Source: Actinomycetota bacterium (GTDB taxonomy: Bacteria > Actinomycetota > Actinomycetes > Streptosporangiales > Streptosporangiaceae). Taken from it: 55,137 bases of DNA. Below the pieces are notes generated by a model that did no database searches, was not told where the DNA came from, and saw only the letters and a list, made by a program, of their open reading frames with translations. Numbering within the stretch: position 1 is the stretch's first letter; each line of letters starts with the position of its first letter. Shown here in pieces: positions 17,127 through 25,894 of the stretch. The DNA is taken from NCBI GenBank assembly GCA_027314595.1, contig DAHVAN010000121.1, positions 1 to 55,137 on the forward strand. Direction: 5' to 3'. The position numbers and the translations under genes were made by a program.

Positions 17127-17870
17127 CTAGGCGAACGGGAAACCCTCCGTCCAGCGTCTGCTGCCGTCGTGGCCGATCAGCAGGGCCGCGTACCCGGTGA
17201 GCGGCCCGATCAGCGCCAGGCCGGGCTCGCCGGCCACGGCCAGGGCTGTGGCCAGGGCGTCGGCGAGGCCGAGGTCGGGCCCGGTAACGCTGGCGGAGGC
17301 GGCGCGGGCGGCCGGGCGCCCGGTATGCGGGTCGATCAGGTGACTGCCCCGCTCGTAGCTGCCCGAGGTGGCGATCGTGCCGGTGAGTTCGACGACCCCG
17401 GCCAGACGGCGGGGCGCGGCCGGATCGACGATGCCGATGCGGAACGGCTGCCCGTGCCCCATGCCGCCGGAACTGGCGATGTCACCCGCGGCGTTGACGA
17501 GCACGCCGCGGATCACCGCGTCCGGCGGCTCCGAGAACTCCGCGAGCGCGTTCTGCGCGGCCCAGCCCTTGACGTAGCCGGTCGGATCGAACCCCCCCGG
17601 CATCGCCCACGGGTCGAACCAGCCGCCGGACGCCTCGCGCGCGGCCGCGCACCGCCGGGCGACCTCCGCGACCTCGGGCGGCGCCTGGGCCAGCGAGATC
17701 TCGCCCCGGCGAAGGCAGCTGACCGGGCTGTCCTGGCGCCAGGTGCTGAACACCTCGTCGGCGCGGTGCAAGACGGCTCGCGCCCGGGCAACCTGGTCAC
17801 GCAGGACCCCGAGTTCGGCGCCGGTCACCTCGCGGGCGGTGTAGACGTCGATGGTCACGACGGTGCCCAT
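17127..17870 (-). CDS. FAD:protein FMN transferase (ApbE family)
   Basis: The 247-residue enzyme belongs to the family that covalently attaches FMN to a Ser/Thr of target flavoproteins outside the membrane. Recognisable segments are FDPTGYVKGWAA, VNAAGDIASSG, SGSYERGSHLIDPHTGRP and DLGLADALATAL. ATG 17870 follows GGAGG at 5-base spacing. There is no obvious lipobox or signal peptide, so its site of action is uncertain. It is the last gene of an operon that begins with a ferric-reductase-like protein and an FMN-binding protein. The latter, 71 bases upstream, is its probable substrate. Confidence 0.85.
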   Translation of the reverse strand: MGTVVTIDVYTAREVTGAELGVLRDQVARARAVLHRADEVFSTWRQDSPVSCLRRGEISLAQAPPEVAEVARRCAAAREASGGWFDPWAMPGGFDPTGYVKGWAAQNALAEFSEPPDAVIRGVLVNAAGDIASSGGMGHGQPFRIGIVDPAAPRRLAGVVELTGTIATSGSYERGSHLIDPHTGRPAARAASASVTGPDLGLADALATALAVAGEPGLALIGPLTGYAALLIGHDGSRRWTEGFPFA

Positions 17871-17941
17871 CACATCCTCCCGGTGATGGACCGGATGCGC
17901 GGGACGACACCGGCGTCCCGGCGGACCGGAGGCGGCCGTCA

Positions 17942-18439
17942 CTACACTGCGAGGCTGTGCAGTGCGCTCTGCAGTGACTGGACGAACCCGGCACTGGTGT
18001 AGCTCGCGCCCGAGACACCCTGGATGTTGGCGCTCTGCGCCTGCATCACCTCTTGTTCGAGCACCGGGATCGCCTGCTGGTCGATGTACACCGATCGCGG
18101 GTTCCCGCCATCGTCGATCGACGCGATCCCGACCCTGACGATCCGCTCGCCTGACACCGTCACCCGCACCGACAAGATGCCGAAGTTGTAGTCGACCTGA
18201 GGGCCGACCGCGGTCCGGGTGCCGCTCGCCGGCTGGCCAGGCGCGGCGGGCGTGCCGGCGGGCGTGCCGGCGGCACCGGCCCGCGGCGTGGCCGCCGGGC
18301 TGGCGGCGGGCGCCCCGCCGGAGGGCGAGGTCACCCCCGACGCGAGCGGGAACCCCGAGCGGGGCTGCGTCGTATGGAATGTCAGCACCCCGGTGAGGCC
18401 GGCGACCGTCCCGCTGAGCACCAGCGGCCACCGCTTCAC
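17942..18439 (-). CDS. FMN-binding domain protein, membrane-anchored
   Basis: The 165-residue protein starts with a short hydrophobic segment (about 5-22) that should be a signal or anchor. An Ala/Pro/Thr/Gly-rich linker runs to about 80, and an FMN-binding domain follows. That domain ends in SGASYTS at 143-149, matching the S/T-G-A-S/T-x-T/S site at which ApbE attaches FMN in NqrC/RnfG-type proteins. The expected role is a one-electron carrier outside the membrane, taking electrons from the reductase upstream. It lies between the reductase and ApbE genes, all on the minus strand. Confidence 0.85.
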   Translation of the reverse strand: MKRWPLVLSGTVAGLTGVLTFHTTQPRSGFPLASGVTSPSGGAPAASPAATPRAGAAGTPAGTPAAPGQPASGTRTAVGPQVDYNFGILSVRVTVSGERIVRVGIASIDDGGNPRSVYIDQQAIPVLEQEVMQAQSANIQGVSGASYTSAGFVQSLQSALHSLAV

Positions 18440-18488
18440 CGGACTGCGCCTTTCCTGGTGCCCATGAGCGATCCGTTCCTCCCTGACC

Positions 18489-19871
18489 TCAGAAGCTGAA
18501 TGATTCCAGGTGTATCTGCCCGGGGTCGGCGCCGAGCTGCTCCGCCGCCGCGGCGACCGCCGCGCTGAACGACTCGGGACCGCAGACGTAGATGTCGCGC
18601 TGGGCGATGTCGGGGATCAGCCGCCACAGCGCGCGGGCGTTGAACCTGACCTTGTGCCGCGGGCCGACGATCTCGTGCAGCCGGCCATGGCGCTGCCTCA
18701 CCAGCGCCGCGACCTCCGCCCGGTGGACCAGGTCCTGGACCGTCGAGGCCCGGGCCACGACCACCACGTCCGTCTCCGGTGGCAGGTCCTCAAGGAGCGC
18801 GCGCACCGGGGTCATGCCCACCCCCGCGCCGATCAGCGCGACACCACCGAACGAGCGCGCGTGGCCGGTGAACGCGCCGTAGGGCCCTTCGATGGCGACC
18901 CGGGTGCCGGGCCGGAGCCTGGCCACCGCGCGGCTCTGGTCGCCGAGCCCCTTGATGGTCACCCGCAGGTACGGGGGCCTGGGCAGCGCGGACAGCGAAT
19001 AGGGGTGCGCCTGCCACCACAGGCCCTTGGTGAGGAAGCGCCAGAGGAGGAACTGGCCGCCCGACACCGCGAGGCTGTCCAGGTGGCGTCCGTGGCAGAC
19101 CACCGAGATCACCCCGGGCGCCTCGTCGCGGACCTCGACGACCCTGAGCCGGTGCCGCAGGCTGCGCCAGAGCGGCTGCCCGACGCGGAACGCCAGGACC
19201 ATGCCGGCGGTGGCCGCCCACACCGCGATCCACAGCGCCCGCACCAGCGGGTGACCGATGAACGGGATCCCGGTGAAGATCTCGTGGGCGAACGCCAGCG
19301 CCAGGCCGAGGTAGATGTACAGGTGGATGACCCACCAGGTCTCGTACCGCAATCGCCGCCGGATCCCGCGGTAGGAGGCGACGCTGGCCATCAGCAGCAG
19401 CCCGAAGCCGACGACCGCGGCGAGCATGTCCCGGTAGGACGTGATCAGGACGTTGATCTCGGCAAGCAGCGCCGAATTCGTGGCGCTCGCGTAGCCGATC
19501 GTGATCAGGACGACGTGCGCGACTATCAGGCCCAAGGCCCACGGGGCCACCGTGCGGTGCCATCGGACGAGCCGGTCCTGCCCGAGCGAGCTCTCCAGCC
19601 AGGGCAGCCTGGCCACCAGGACGACCATGATCAGCATCAGGTAGCTGCCGGTGAAACCGGCGAGCCTGCCCGCGGCGGACGTCAGCCCGCCGGGCGCGGC
19701 GAGCGAGGCACGGGACTCACCCGTGATCACCGCGGCCACGACCGCGCCGAAGCCGATCCCGGCGAGCACGGCGCACGCATCGACTAGGCGGGGCCTGGGT
19801 CTGGGAGCCGGACGCCGCGCGCGGCGGCGAAGCCGGCCTGGGCGAGTTCCGGCCATCGGTGGGTCAGCCAT
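18489..19871 (-). CDS. Ferric-reductase-like transmembrane protein with FAD/NAD(P) module
   Basis: The 460-residue protein has a basic N-terminus and about six membrane helices (residues 35-265). Histidine pairs in WHRTVAPWALGLIVAH and WVIHLYIYLGLALAFAH are typical of a bis-heme ferric-reductase core. The C-terminal half is a ferredoxin-NADP reductase-like module, with HPYSLS for FAD, GAGVGMTP for NAD(P)H and YVCGPE near the end. It should move electrons from NAD(P)H across the membrane. ATG 19871 has no strong ribosome site, and an upstream GTG is possible. It leads the operon with the FMN-binding and ApbE genes. Confidence 0.88.
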   Translation of the reverse strand: MADPPMAGTRPGRLRRRARRPAPRPRPRLVDACAVLAGIGFGAVVAAVITGESRASLAAPGGLTSAAGRLAGFTGSYLMLIMVVLVARLPWLESSLGQDRLVRWHRTVAPWALGLIVAHVVLITIGYASATNSALLAEINVLITSYRDMLAAVVGFGLLLMASVASYRGIRRRLRYETWWVIHLYIYLGLALAFAHEIFTGIPFIGHPLVRALWIAVWAATAGMVLAFRVGQPLWRSLRHRLRVVEVRDEAPGVISVVCHGRHLDSLAVSGGQFLLWRFLTKGLWWQAHPYSLSALPRPPYLRVTIKGLGDQSRAVARLRPGTRVAIEGPYGAFTGHARSFGGVALIGAGVGMTPVRALLEDLPPETDVVVVARASTVQDLVHRAEVAALVRQRHGRLHEIVGPRHKVRFNARALWRLIPDIAQRDIYVCGPESFSAAVAAAAEQLGADPGQIHLESFSF

Positions 19872-20229
19872 CACGGACACATGGTGTTCAGTGGGCCTGA
19901 AGGTCAGCTGAAGGCGACTTAGCCGCCGAATATCAGGCGCCCCGCAGGTCAGGCCGGGCCGAGGGGCGGCTCGACGAGGGCGGCCACGTCCTGGCTTTCG
20001 CCGGCGCCGGGACCGGTGTCGCAGCCTTCGGGCAGCCACCGGACGCCCCACTCCGCGAACCCTGACAATTCGGGCGGGCTACTGCCACCCGGACAAGATA
20101 GTGGATCGTTTATCACCCTATAGGCTGGCAAACGATCCACTATCATCAAAAACCGCGCATCAGCGGGCCGGCGAGGATCAGCCAGCAGAGCCACACTTCC
20201 GAGGCGAAACAGCAGCAGTGTGACTGGAT
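19872..20229. other. Gene-free control region between reductase and dnaE2 operons
   Basis: Together with the 170-base leader further right, this separates two divergent operons. No coding region is supported. It contains a long perfect inverted repeat (20097-20144) and, at its right end, the start of a consensus promoter. The 12-mer CAAGATAGTGGA at 20094-20105 recurs at 55040-55051. Confidence 0.5.
20097..20144. repeat. Perfect 15-base inverted repeat
   Basis: GATAGTGGATCGTTT (20097-20111) and AAACGATCCACTATC (20130-20144) are exact reverse complements around an 18-base loop. The element lies between two divergent transcription units, so it is not an obvious gene-end terminator. It could be an operator, a REP-like element, or a barrier to antisense transcription. 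Confidence 0.7.
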
Positions 20230-20258
20230 TTGACAGTGTGTTCAGATGAACCTATATT
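20230..20258 (+). promoter_or_regulatory. Consensus sigma-70-type promoter of the DUF6504-dnaE2 unit
   Basis: TTGACA (20230-20235) and TATATT (20253-20258) are separated by exactly 17 bases. This is the best housekeeping-type promoter in the window. The spacer contains the dyad GTTC-AGAT-GAAC (20240-20251), a candidate operator. It does not match the actinobacterial LexA box, whose half-sites point the other way (GAAC-N4-GTTC). Transcription would begin near 20265, giving an untranslated leader of about 160 bases before the DUF6504 gene. Confidence 0.7.
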
Positions 20259-20427
20259 CGATTAAGAGGTTCGGCGTGACGATCCTCTCCGAACAGAGTA
20301 ATTCGCCTGTCTTCCCCCAGGCGTTTCAGCGTCCGCCCCGGGACACGGCTGCCCCGGCTGCCCCGGCAGCCGCGGCAACCCCGGCGGCGCTAGACGGTTT
20401 CCGGCGCGTGGGAGTGCGGGGCAGCGC

Positions 20428-20712
20428 ATGGGCAGGGTGTACGGCGATCCGGCCGAGGTTCAGACACGGGAGGACGGCCACCGGCCGGCCCGGTTCACCT
20501 GGCGGGGGAGGATCTACGCCGTCCGCTCGGTGCTCGAGCACTGGGTGGTGAACCGGGAGTGGTGGCGGGAGGATGACCCGGGCACGGCGCAGCCCGAGCT
20601 CGAGTTCTGGCGGGTCGAGGCGTCGTGCGGCCATGGCCAGGCACCGGGCACCTACGAGCTGCGCCGCGACATGGCCGCCGGCGCCTGGACGCTGCGCCGG
20701 GTGGCGGACTGA
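20428..20712 (+). CDS. DUF6504-type protein of the mutasome cassette
   Basis: The 94-residue protein has the pattern RPARFTWRGRIYAVRSVLEHW followed by WR and, near the end, GTYELRRDMAAGAWTLRRV. I recognise it as the small DUF6504-type protein usually encoded between imuB and dnaE2 in actinomycetes. Its function is not known to me. It ends 14 bases before the dnaE2 start and shares its promoter. The usual upstream partners imuA' and imuB are absent here. Confidence 0.8.
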   Translation: MGRVYGDPAEVQTREDGHRPARFTWRGRIYAVRSVLEHWVVNREWWREDDPGTAQPELEFWRVEASCGHGQAPGTYELRRDMAAGAWTLRRVAD

Positions 20713-20726
20713 CGGGGGAGTCGCGG

Positions 20727-23700
20727 ATGACGTATGCGCTAGCCCAGTTCGCTCACCTGCACGTCGCGTCGTCGTTCTCGCTGCGCTACGGCACGGCGAG
20801 CCCGGCGGCGCTCGTCGCGCGGGCGGCGGAGCTCGGCATGCCGGCGCTGGCGCTGACCGACAGGGACGGGCTGTACGGCGCGTTCAAGTTCGCCCAGGCG
20901 TGCGCGAACGCCGGGATCAAGCCGATTCTCGGCGCCGACCTGGCGCTGAGCCACGGCGGCCGGGTGACCCTGCTGGCCGTCGGCCGCCAGGGCTGGGCGT
21001 CGCTCTGCCGCCTGGTCTCGGCGGCGCATGCGGCGCATGCGGCGCATGCGGCGCACGCGGCGCACACGGCGCACGCGGCGCACACGCCACCGGGCTCCGC
21101 CCCCGCGCCGGGCGCGGAAGACCGGCCCGCCGTGACACAGGAGATGGTCGCCGCCCACGCGGACGGCCTGGTAGTCCTCCTCGGCCCGGCCAGCGACGTC
21201 GGCCAGGCCATCGCCGCCCGCCGCCCGCACGTCGCCAGGCAGGCCCTTGACCGCTGGCGCCGCCAGAACCACGTCGTCGTCGAGATCGTGGACCTGCTCG
21301 AACACGGCAGCACGTACCGCGCTGCCCGGATGGCCGAACTCGCCGACGACGCAGGGGCACAAGCCGTGCTGACCAACGCCGTCAGGTACCTCGACCCGGC
21401 CGACAGCCGCGCCGCGCAGGTGCTCGACGCGGCGCGGCACCTGGTCCCGCTCGGCTCGCCGCGGCTGGTTCCGCACAACGGCCGGGCGCACCTGGCCGGC
21501 CCGGCCGAAATGGCCGCCATCGCCGAGCGCGTCGCCGCCGCCATGAGCGGCCCGCGCACCAGCGACGCCGCGCGAGCGCTCATCGGGGCGACCGCCGGGC
21601 TCGCGCAGCAATGCGCCCTTGACCCCGCCCGCGACCTGGGCATCGGCTCCCACCACCTGCCGGAAACCAAGCACCCCGGAGCCGAACAATCCGAGCTGAG
21701 AGAACGCTGCCAGCACGCCCTCCTGCACGGCCGCTACCGTACCGCGCGCGGCGGCCCCCGCGGGACCAGACGGAAGGCGCGCGACCGCCTCGACCATGAG
21801 CTGGACATCATCGCCCAGACCGGCATGGCCTCCTACTTCCTCACGGTGGCCGACGTGGCGGACCGGATACGCGGCAGCGGCATCCGCTGCGCCATCCGCG
21901 GTTCCGGCGCGGGCAGCTTCGTCAACCACCTGCTCGGCATCAGCGCGATCGACCCGCTCGAGCACGACCTGCTCATGGAGCGGTTCCTGTCCCCGGTGAG
22001 AAGCACGCTGCCCGACATCGACCTGGACGTGGAGTCGGCCCGCCGGCTCGAGGCGTACCGGATCATCTTCGACGCCTACGGGGCCGAGCGCACCGCCTGT
22101 GTCTGCATGATGGAGACGTACCGGGCGCGCAGCGCCATCAGGGACGTCGCCGCCGCGATGTCGCTGCCCCCGGACGAGATAGGAGCCATCGCCAAGGCCT
22201 TCCCGCACATCCGTGCCAGCCACATCACCGCCGCGCTCACCGAGCTCCCCGAGCTCCGCCATTCCAGGCTGGACGCCCCGCATCTCGCGACGCTGCTGCG
22301 CATCGCGGAAAGGCTCGACGGCCTGCCCAGGCACGTCGCCATGCACCCGTGCGGCGTGCTGCTTTCCGATGACAGGCTCCTGGGCAGGACCGCCGTGCAG
22401 CGCAGCGCCGAAGGGTTCCCGCTGAGCCAGCTGGACAAGGACGATGCGGAGATCGCCGGGGTGATCAAGCTGGACGTGCTCGGCGTCCGCATGCAGTCCG
22501 CCATGGCCGCCACCCTCACGCAGATCAAGCGGACCGAGGACAAGGACATCGACCTCGACGCGATACCCCGCGACGACGAGGGCACCTACGCGATGATCGG
22601 CTCCGCGCGGACCGTCGGCTGCTTCCAGATCGAGTCGCCCGGCCAGCGCGAGCTGGTGAAGAAGCTCGCCCCGCGCGACGTCCAGGACCTGATCGTGGAC
22701 ATCTCGCTGTTCCGCCCCGGCCCGGTCAACTCGGACATGATCTCGCCGTTCCTGCGCGTGCGGCACAATCTCGACCAGCCGCGATACCCGCACGAGAAGC
22801 TGGCGGGCGCACTGGCGGAGACCGGGGGAGTAGTGGTCTTCCACGAGCAGGTGCTGCGGATCATCGACGCGATGACCGGCTGCGGCCTGCCCGAGGCGGA
22901 CCTGGTCCGCCGTCACCTGTCCGCCGAGGACGGGCCGCGGCGCACCGAGCCGTGGTTCCGCGCGCAGGCGCTCGCCCGCGGCTTCGACCCGGTGACGGTG
23001 GACCGGGTGTGGGAGGTGGTCGCGGCGTTCGGCGGCTTCGGCTTCTGCAAGGCGCACGCCGCCGCGTTCGCGATCCCCGTCTACCAGTCGGCGTGGCTGA
23101 AGCGCCACTTCCCGGCCGCCTTCTTCGCCGGGGTGCTCACCCACGACCCGGGCATGTACCCCAAGCGCGTCATCGTCCAGGACGCGCGGCTGGCCGGGAT
23201 CTCGGTGCTTCCCGTGGACGTCAACGCCTCCGCCGGGGAGTGGCAAGTTCAAGACCCGTCATCCCGAACGGCCGGTGGCCTCTGTCCGGCGATCCGCGTC
23301 TCTCTCCGCGAGGTGAAGGGCATCAGCGACTCCGAGGTCGAACGGATCATCGCCGGCCAGCCGTACACCTGCCTGCGCGACTTCACCGAACGCGCCCGCG
23401 TCTGCCGCCCCGTGGTAGAACGCCTGGTCCTGGTAGGCGCCTTCGACTCCCTCTACGCCCCGTCCGCCCCGCTAGCCCCCGGCCCGCCCAAGCCCGCCCC
23501 CCGCCCTCCGGCCGCCCCCCGCCCCCCGGCCGCCCCCCGCCCCCCGGCCGTCTCTCATCCCCTGGCCGCCCCCCGCCCTCCGGCCGCCCCCCGCCCCTCA
23601 GCCGCCCCTCCTGCCCCCTCGCGGCGGGACCTGCTGGCGCGAGTCGGGGTGCTCTACCGCCGGGGGGCCCAGGCGCCGGCGGCGCCGGCCATGGACCTGT

Positions 23701-24455
23701 TCACCGACGCGGAAGCGGCCGACGGCATGGCGGACCTCGTCCCAGCCGGCCAGCTTCGCGACCTCGACCTGGCCGAACGAGTGGCCGCCGAACTCGACAT
23801 ACTCGGCTTCGACCTGAGCAGGCACGTGCTCGACTTCTACGCCGAACTGCTCGACGGGCTCGGCGTGGTGCGCTCCAGCCGCCTGGACGCCTGCCGCGAC
23901 GGCGAGAAGGTCTGCGTGGCCGGGGTCAAGGTGGCGACGCAGACCCCCGCGGTGCGGTCCGGGCAGCGGATCATATTCGCGTCGCTTGACGACGCGGCCG
24001 GCCTTGTCGACCTGGCGTTCTTCGAGTCGGTGCAGGACAGGTGCGCGGCCCGGCTGTTCGGCTCGTGGCTGCTGCTCGTCCGCGGCCGGGTCCGCCGGGC
24101 CGGCGCGGGCCCGATGGCCGTCACGGTCAACGCGACCGACTGCTGGGACATCCCGGCCCTGGAGGAGCTGCGCCTGTCCGGCGGGATACCCGCGGTGCGC
24201 GCTCTGCTTGCTCACGGGAGCAGGCCTGCGGAACGGGGGGCTCCCCGCCCCCCGTTCGCCCTGGCACCCGCAGGCCCCCCGCCAGAGGGGACTGCCCGGC
24301 CCCCCAAACCCGCCGGACACGTGGTCTTCGCCAACGGCTTCACGCTTTCCCCGTACGCGGAGACCGGCTCCCCGGGCGCCAGCCAGAAAACCCCGCCTCG
24401 CGCCCTCTGGCACGCCAGCCCAGGCAGCTCAGGCGCCCAACAAGATTGTGTGTAG
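20727..24455 (+). CDS. dnaE2: Error-prone DNA polymerase III alpha subunit DnaE2/ImuC
   Basis: The 1242-residue polymerase starts with a PHP domain (residues 1-90, HLHVASSFSLRYG and ALTDRDGLYGAFKF). It has the palm aspartates in PDIDLDVE near 430, a helix-hairpin-helix and a C-terminal OB domain, and ends with the family's LSPYA...LWHASPGSSG text. It performs translesion synthesis after DNA damage, normally with ImuA' and ImuB. ATG 20727 follows GGGGGAG. Two odd inserts occur: an Ala-Ala-His repeat at about 98-122, from a 9-base tandem repeat, and a Pro/Ala/Arg repeat at about 915-967. The stop codon (24453-24455) lies inside a long hairpin. Confidence 0.95.
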   Translation: MTYALAQFAHLHVASSFSLRYGTASPAALVARAAELGMPALALTDRDGLYGAFKFAQACANAGIKPILGADLALSHGGRVTLLAVGRQGWASLCRLVSAAHAAHAAHAAHAAHTAHAAHTPPGSAPAPGAEDRPAVTQEMVAAHADGLVVLLGPASDVGQAIAARRPHVARQALDRWRRQNHVVVEIVDLLEHGSTYRAARMAELADDAGAQAVLTNAVRYLDPADSRAAQVLDAARHLVPLGSPRLVPHNGRAHLAGPAEMAAIAERVAAAMSGPRTSDAARALIGATAGLAQQCALDPARDLGIGSHHLPETKHPGAEQSELRERCQHALLHGRYRTARGGPRGTRRKARDRLDHELDIIAQTGMASYFLTVADVADRIRGSGIRCAIRGSGAGSFVNHLLGISAIDPLEHDLLMERFLSPVRSTLPDIDLDVESARRLEAYRIIFDAYGAERTACVCMMETYRARSAIRDVAAAMSLPPDEIGAIAKAFPHIRASHITAALTELPELRHSRLDAPHLATLLRIAERLDGLPRHVAMHPCGVLLSDDRLLGRTAVQRSAEGFPLSQLDKDDAEIAGVIKLDVLGVRMQSAMAATLTQIKRTEDKDIDLDAIPRDDEGTYAMIGSARTVGCFQIESPGQRELVKKLAPRDVQDLIVDISLFRPGPVNSDMISPFLRVRHNLDQPRYPHEKLAGALAETGGVVVFHEQVLRIIDAMTGCGLPEADLVRRHLSAEDGPRRTEPWFRAQALARGFDPVTVDRVWEVVAAFGGFGFCKAHAAAFAIPVYQSAWLKRHFPAAFFAGVLTHDPGMYPKRVIVQDARLAGISVLPVDVNASAGEWQVQDPSSRTAGGLCPAIRVSLREVKGISDSEVERIIAGQPYTCLRDFTERARVCRPVVERLVLVGAFDSLYAPSAPLAPGPPKPAPRPPAAPRPPAAPRPPAVSHPLAAPRPPAAPRPSAAPPAPSRRDLLARVGVLYRRGAQAPAAPAMDLFTDAEAADGMADLVPAGQLRDLDLAERVAAELDILGFDLSRHVLDFYAELLDGLGVVRSSRLDACRDGEKVCVAGVKVATQTPAVRSGQRIIFASLDDAAGLVDLAFFESVQDRCAARLFGSWLLLVRGRVRRAGAGPMAVTVNATDCWDIPALEELRLSGGIPAVRALLAHGSRPAERGAPRPPFALAPAGPPPEGTARPPKPAGHVVFANGFTLSPYAETGSPGASQKTPPRALWHASPGSSGAQQDCV

Positions 24456-24490
24456 TTTGGTCCCCTGAAGGGGGCCAAACTACACACAAT
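24445..24490. terminator. Long perfect hairpin overlapping the dnaE2 stop
   Basis: ATTGTGTGTAGTTTGG (24445-24460) and CCAAACTACACACAAT (24475-24490) are exact reverse complements. Inside, CCCC and GGGG pair around a TGAA loop, giving about 21 base pairs with one mismatch. The dnaE2 stop TAG is in the left arm. It lies between dnaE2 and the convergent epimerase gene, so it probably terminates both. Confidence 0.75.
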
Positions 24491-24739
24491 AATTCGACGT
24501 GGTGCGCGTGTGGCGGGCGATCACGAACAAAGACACGATGCCCGGCGCGGAACGAGACACCGGCCGCGATCGCGATGCCGGCTTCGGCGCTCACGCGGGG
24601 GCGCCCGTCCCCGGCACTCTCACCCACGCCCGCGCGGCCCCGCCTGGCAGGACGGCGCGGCGGGGGAGTGGTCAGCGCCACGCCCGCGGCTCGCGGAACC
24701 TGGCGGAGTCGGCACCGATCGTTCAGGATAAAGGGCTCC

Positions 24740-25894
24740 TTAACCGGACGACGGGGTGCGCCAGCTGACCGTGGGACGCAGTGCCTCCGGGCGTGCCCTG
24801 TGGGCGTACCGCTTGGTGATCTCGAACAGCGACTCGATGAGCGTGCCGGACAGCAGGTGCGGTTCGAGGCCGAGGTCGACGAGCTTGGTGTGGGCCACCT
24901 TGTAGTAGTGCTCGGGCGCCTCGACCCGCGGGTTCTCCAGGTTCTCGATCCTGACCTCGCCAGGGTAGGCCCTGGCCACGGTGTCGGCGATCTCACGGAC
25001 CGACAGCGACTCGGTCATCTGGTTGAAGACGCGGAACTCGCCCTTGCTGGCCGGGTTCTCGCAGGCGATCTGGATGCACCGGACGGTGTCCCTGATGTCG
25101 ATCAGGCCGCGGATCTGGCCGCCGGTGCCGTAGACCGTGAGCGGGTGGCCGATGACCGCCTCGATCACGAACCGGTTCAGCACCGTGCCGAACACCGCGT
25201 CGTAGTCGAACCGGGTCGCCAGCCTGTCGTCGCGGGCGGTCTGCGGGGTCTGCTGGCCGTACACCACGCCCTGGTTCAGGTCGGTGGCCCGCAGGTCCCA
25301 GATCCGGCAGGCGAACTCGATGTTGTGCGTGTCGTGCACCTTGGACAGGTGGTAGAACGAGCCGGGCCGCTTGGGGTACATGACCCGGTCCCTGCGCCCG
25401 TTGTACTCCAGGTCCAGCCAGCCTTCTTCGATATCGATGTTCGGCGTGCCGTACACGCCGATCGAGCCGAGCTTGACCAGGTGGATCCTGGGGTCGATCT
25501 CGGCGATCGCGTACAGCAGGTTCAGCGTGCCGAGCACGTTGTTGGACTGGGTGTAGATCGCGTGACCGCGGTCGATCATCGAGTAGGGCGCGGCCCGCTG
25601 CTCGGCGTAGTGCACCACGGCGTCCGGGCGGAATTCGCCGATCATCCGGTAGGTGAACACCGGGTCGTTGAGGTCGCCGATGTAGCAGCCGATCTCCTTG
25701 CCGGTGAGCTCCTTCCAGGCCGCGATCCGGACCCGCAGTGGCTCGATGGGGACCAGGCTCTCCACACCGAGTTCGTCGTCGTAGTGCCTGCGCGCGAAGT
25801 TGTCGGCGACCGCCACCTGGTGGCCGTGCTCAGACAGGTGCAGAGCCGTCGGCCAGCCCAGGTACCCGTCGCCGCCCAGTACCAGGATCTTCAT
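24740..25894 (-). CDS. UDP-sulfoquinovose synthase homologue (SQD1/SqdB/Agl3 type)
   Basis: The 384-residue NAD-dependent short-chain protein resembles plant SQD1 along its length: GGDGYLGWPTALHL at the N-terminus, EQRAAPYSMIDR, YGTPNIDIEEG, SFYHLSKVHDTHN, DLNQGVVYG and NPRVEAPEHYY. SQD1 makes UDP-sulfoquinovose from UDP-glucose and sulfite. Tyr181 and Lys185 match the SQD1 catalytic pair. The catalytic Thr of SQD1 is Ser144 here (KLGSIG), as far as I can align from memory. ATG 25894 has GAGGAG upstream. No sulfoquinovosyltransferase (SqdX/SqdD) is adjacent; GtrA and a family 2 glycosyltransferase follow. A related nucleotide-sugar epimerase is the alternative. Confidence 0.82.
   Translation of the reverse strand: MKILVLGGDGYLGWPTALHLSEHGHQVAVADNFARRHYDDELGVESLVPIEPLRVRIAAWKELTGKEIGCYIGDLNDPVFTYRMIGEFRPDAVVHYAEQRAAPYSMIDRGHAIYTQSNNVLGTLNLLYAIAEIDPRIHLVKLGSIGVYGTPNIDIEEGWLDLEYNGRRDRVMYPKRPGSFYHLSKVHDTHNIEFACRIWDLRATDLNQGVVYGQQTPQTARDDRLATRFDYDAVFGTVLNRFVIEAVIGHPLTVYGTGGQIRGLIDIRDTVRCIQIACENPASKGEFRVFNQMTESLSVREIADTVARAYPGEVRIENLENPRVEAPEHYYKVAHTKLVDLGLEPHLLSGTLIESLFEITKRYAHRARPEALRPTVSWRTPSSG

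Noticed and set aside
20236-20252. LexA/SOS box in the dnaE2 promoter
   Set aside because: The dyad reads GTTC-N4-GAAC, whereas actinobacterial LexA boxes read GAAC-N4-GTTC. I therefore call it an unidentified dyad.
21019-21092. Regular short repeats considered as a CRISPR array
   Set aside because: The unit is 9 bases, has no spacers, and is in frame inside dnaE2. No cas genes occur anywhere in the window.
20739-23252. 837-codon frame on the minus strand opposite dnaE2
   Set aside because: It is a mirror of the dnaE2 codon bias in GC-rich DNA. It has no recognisable domain, and dnaE2 itself is unambiguous.
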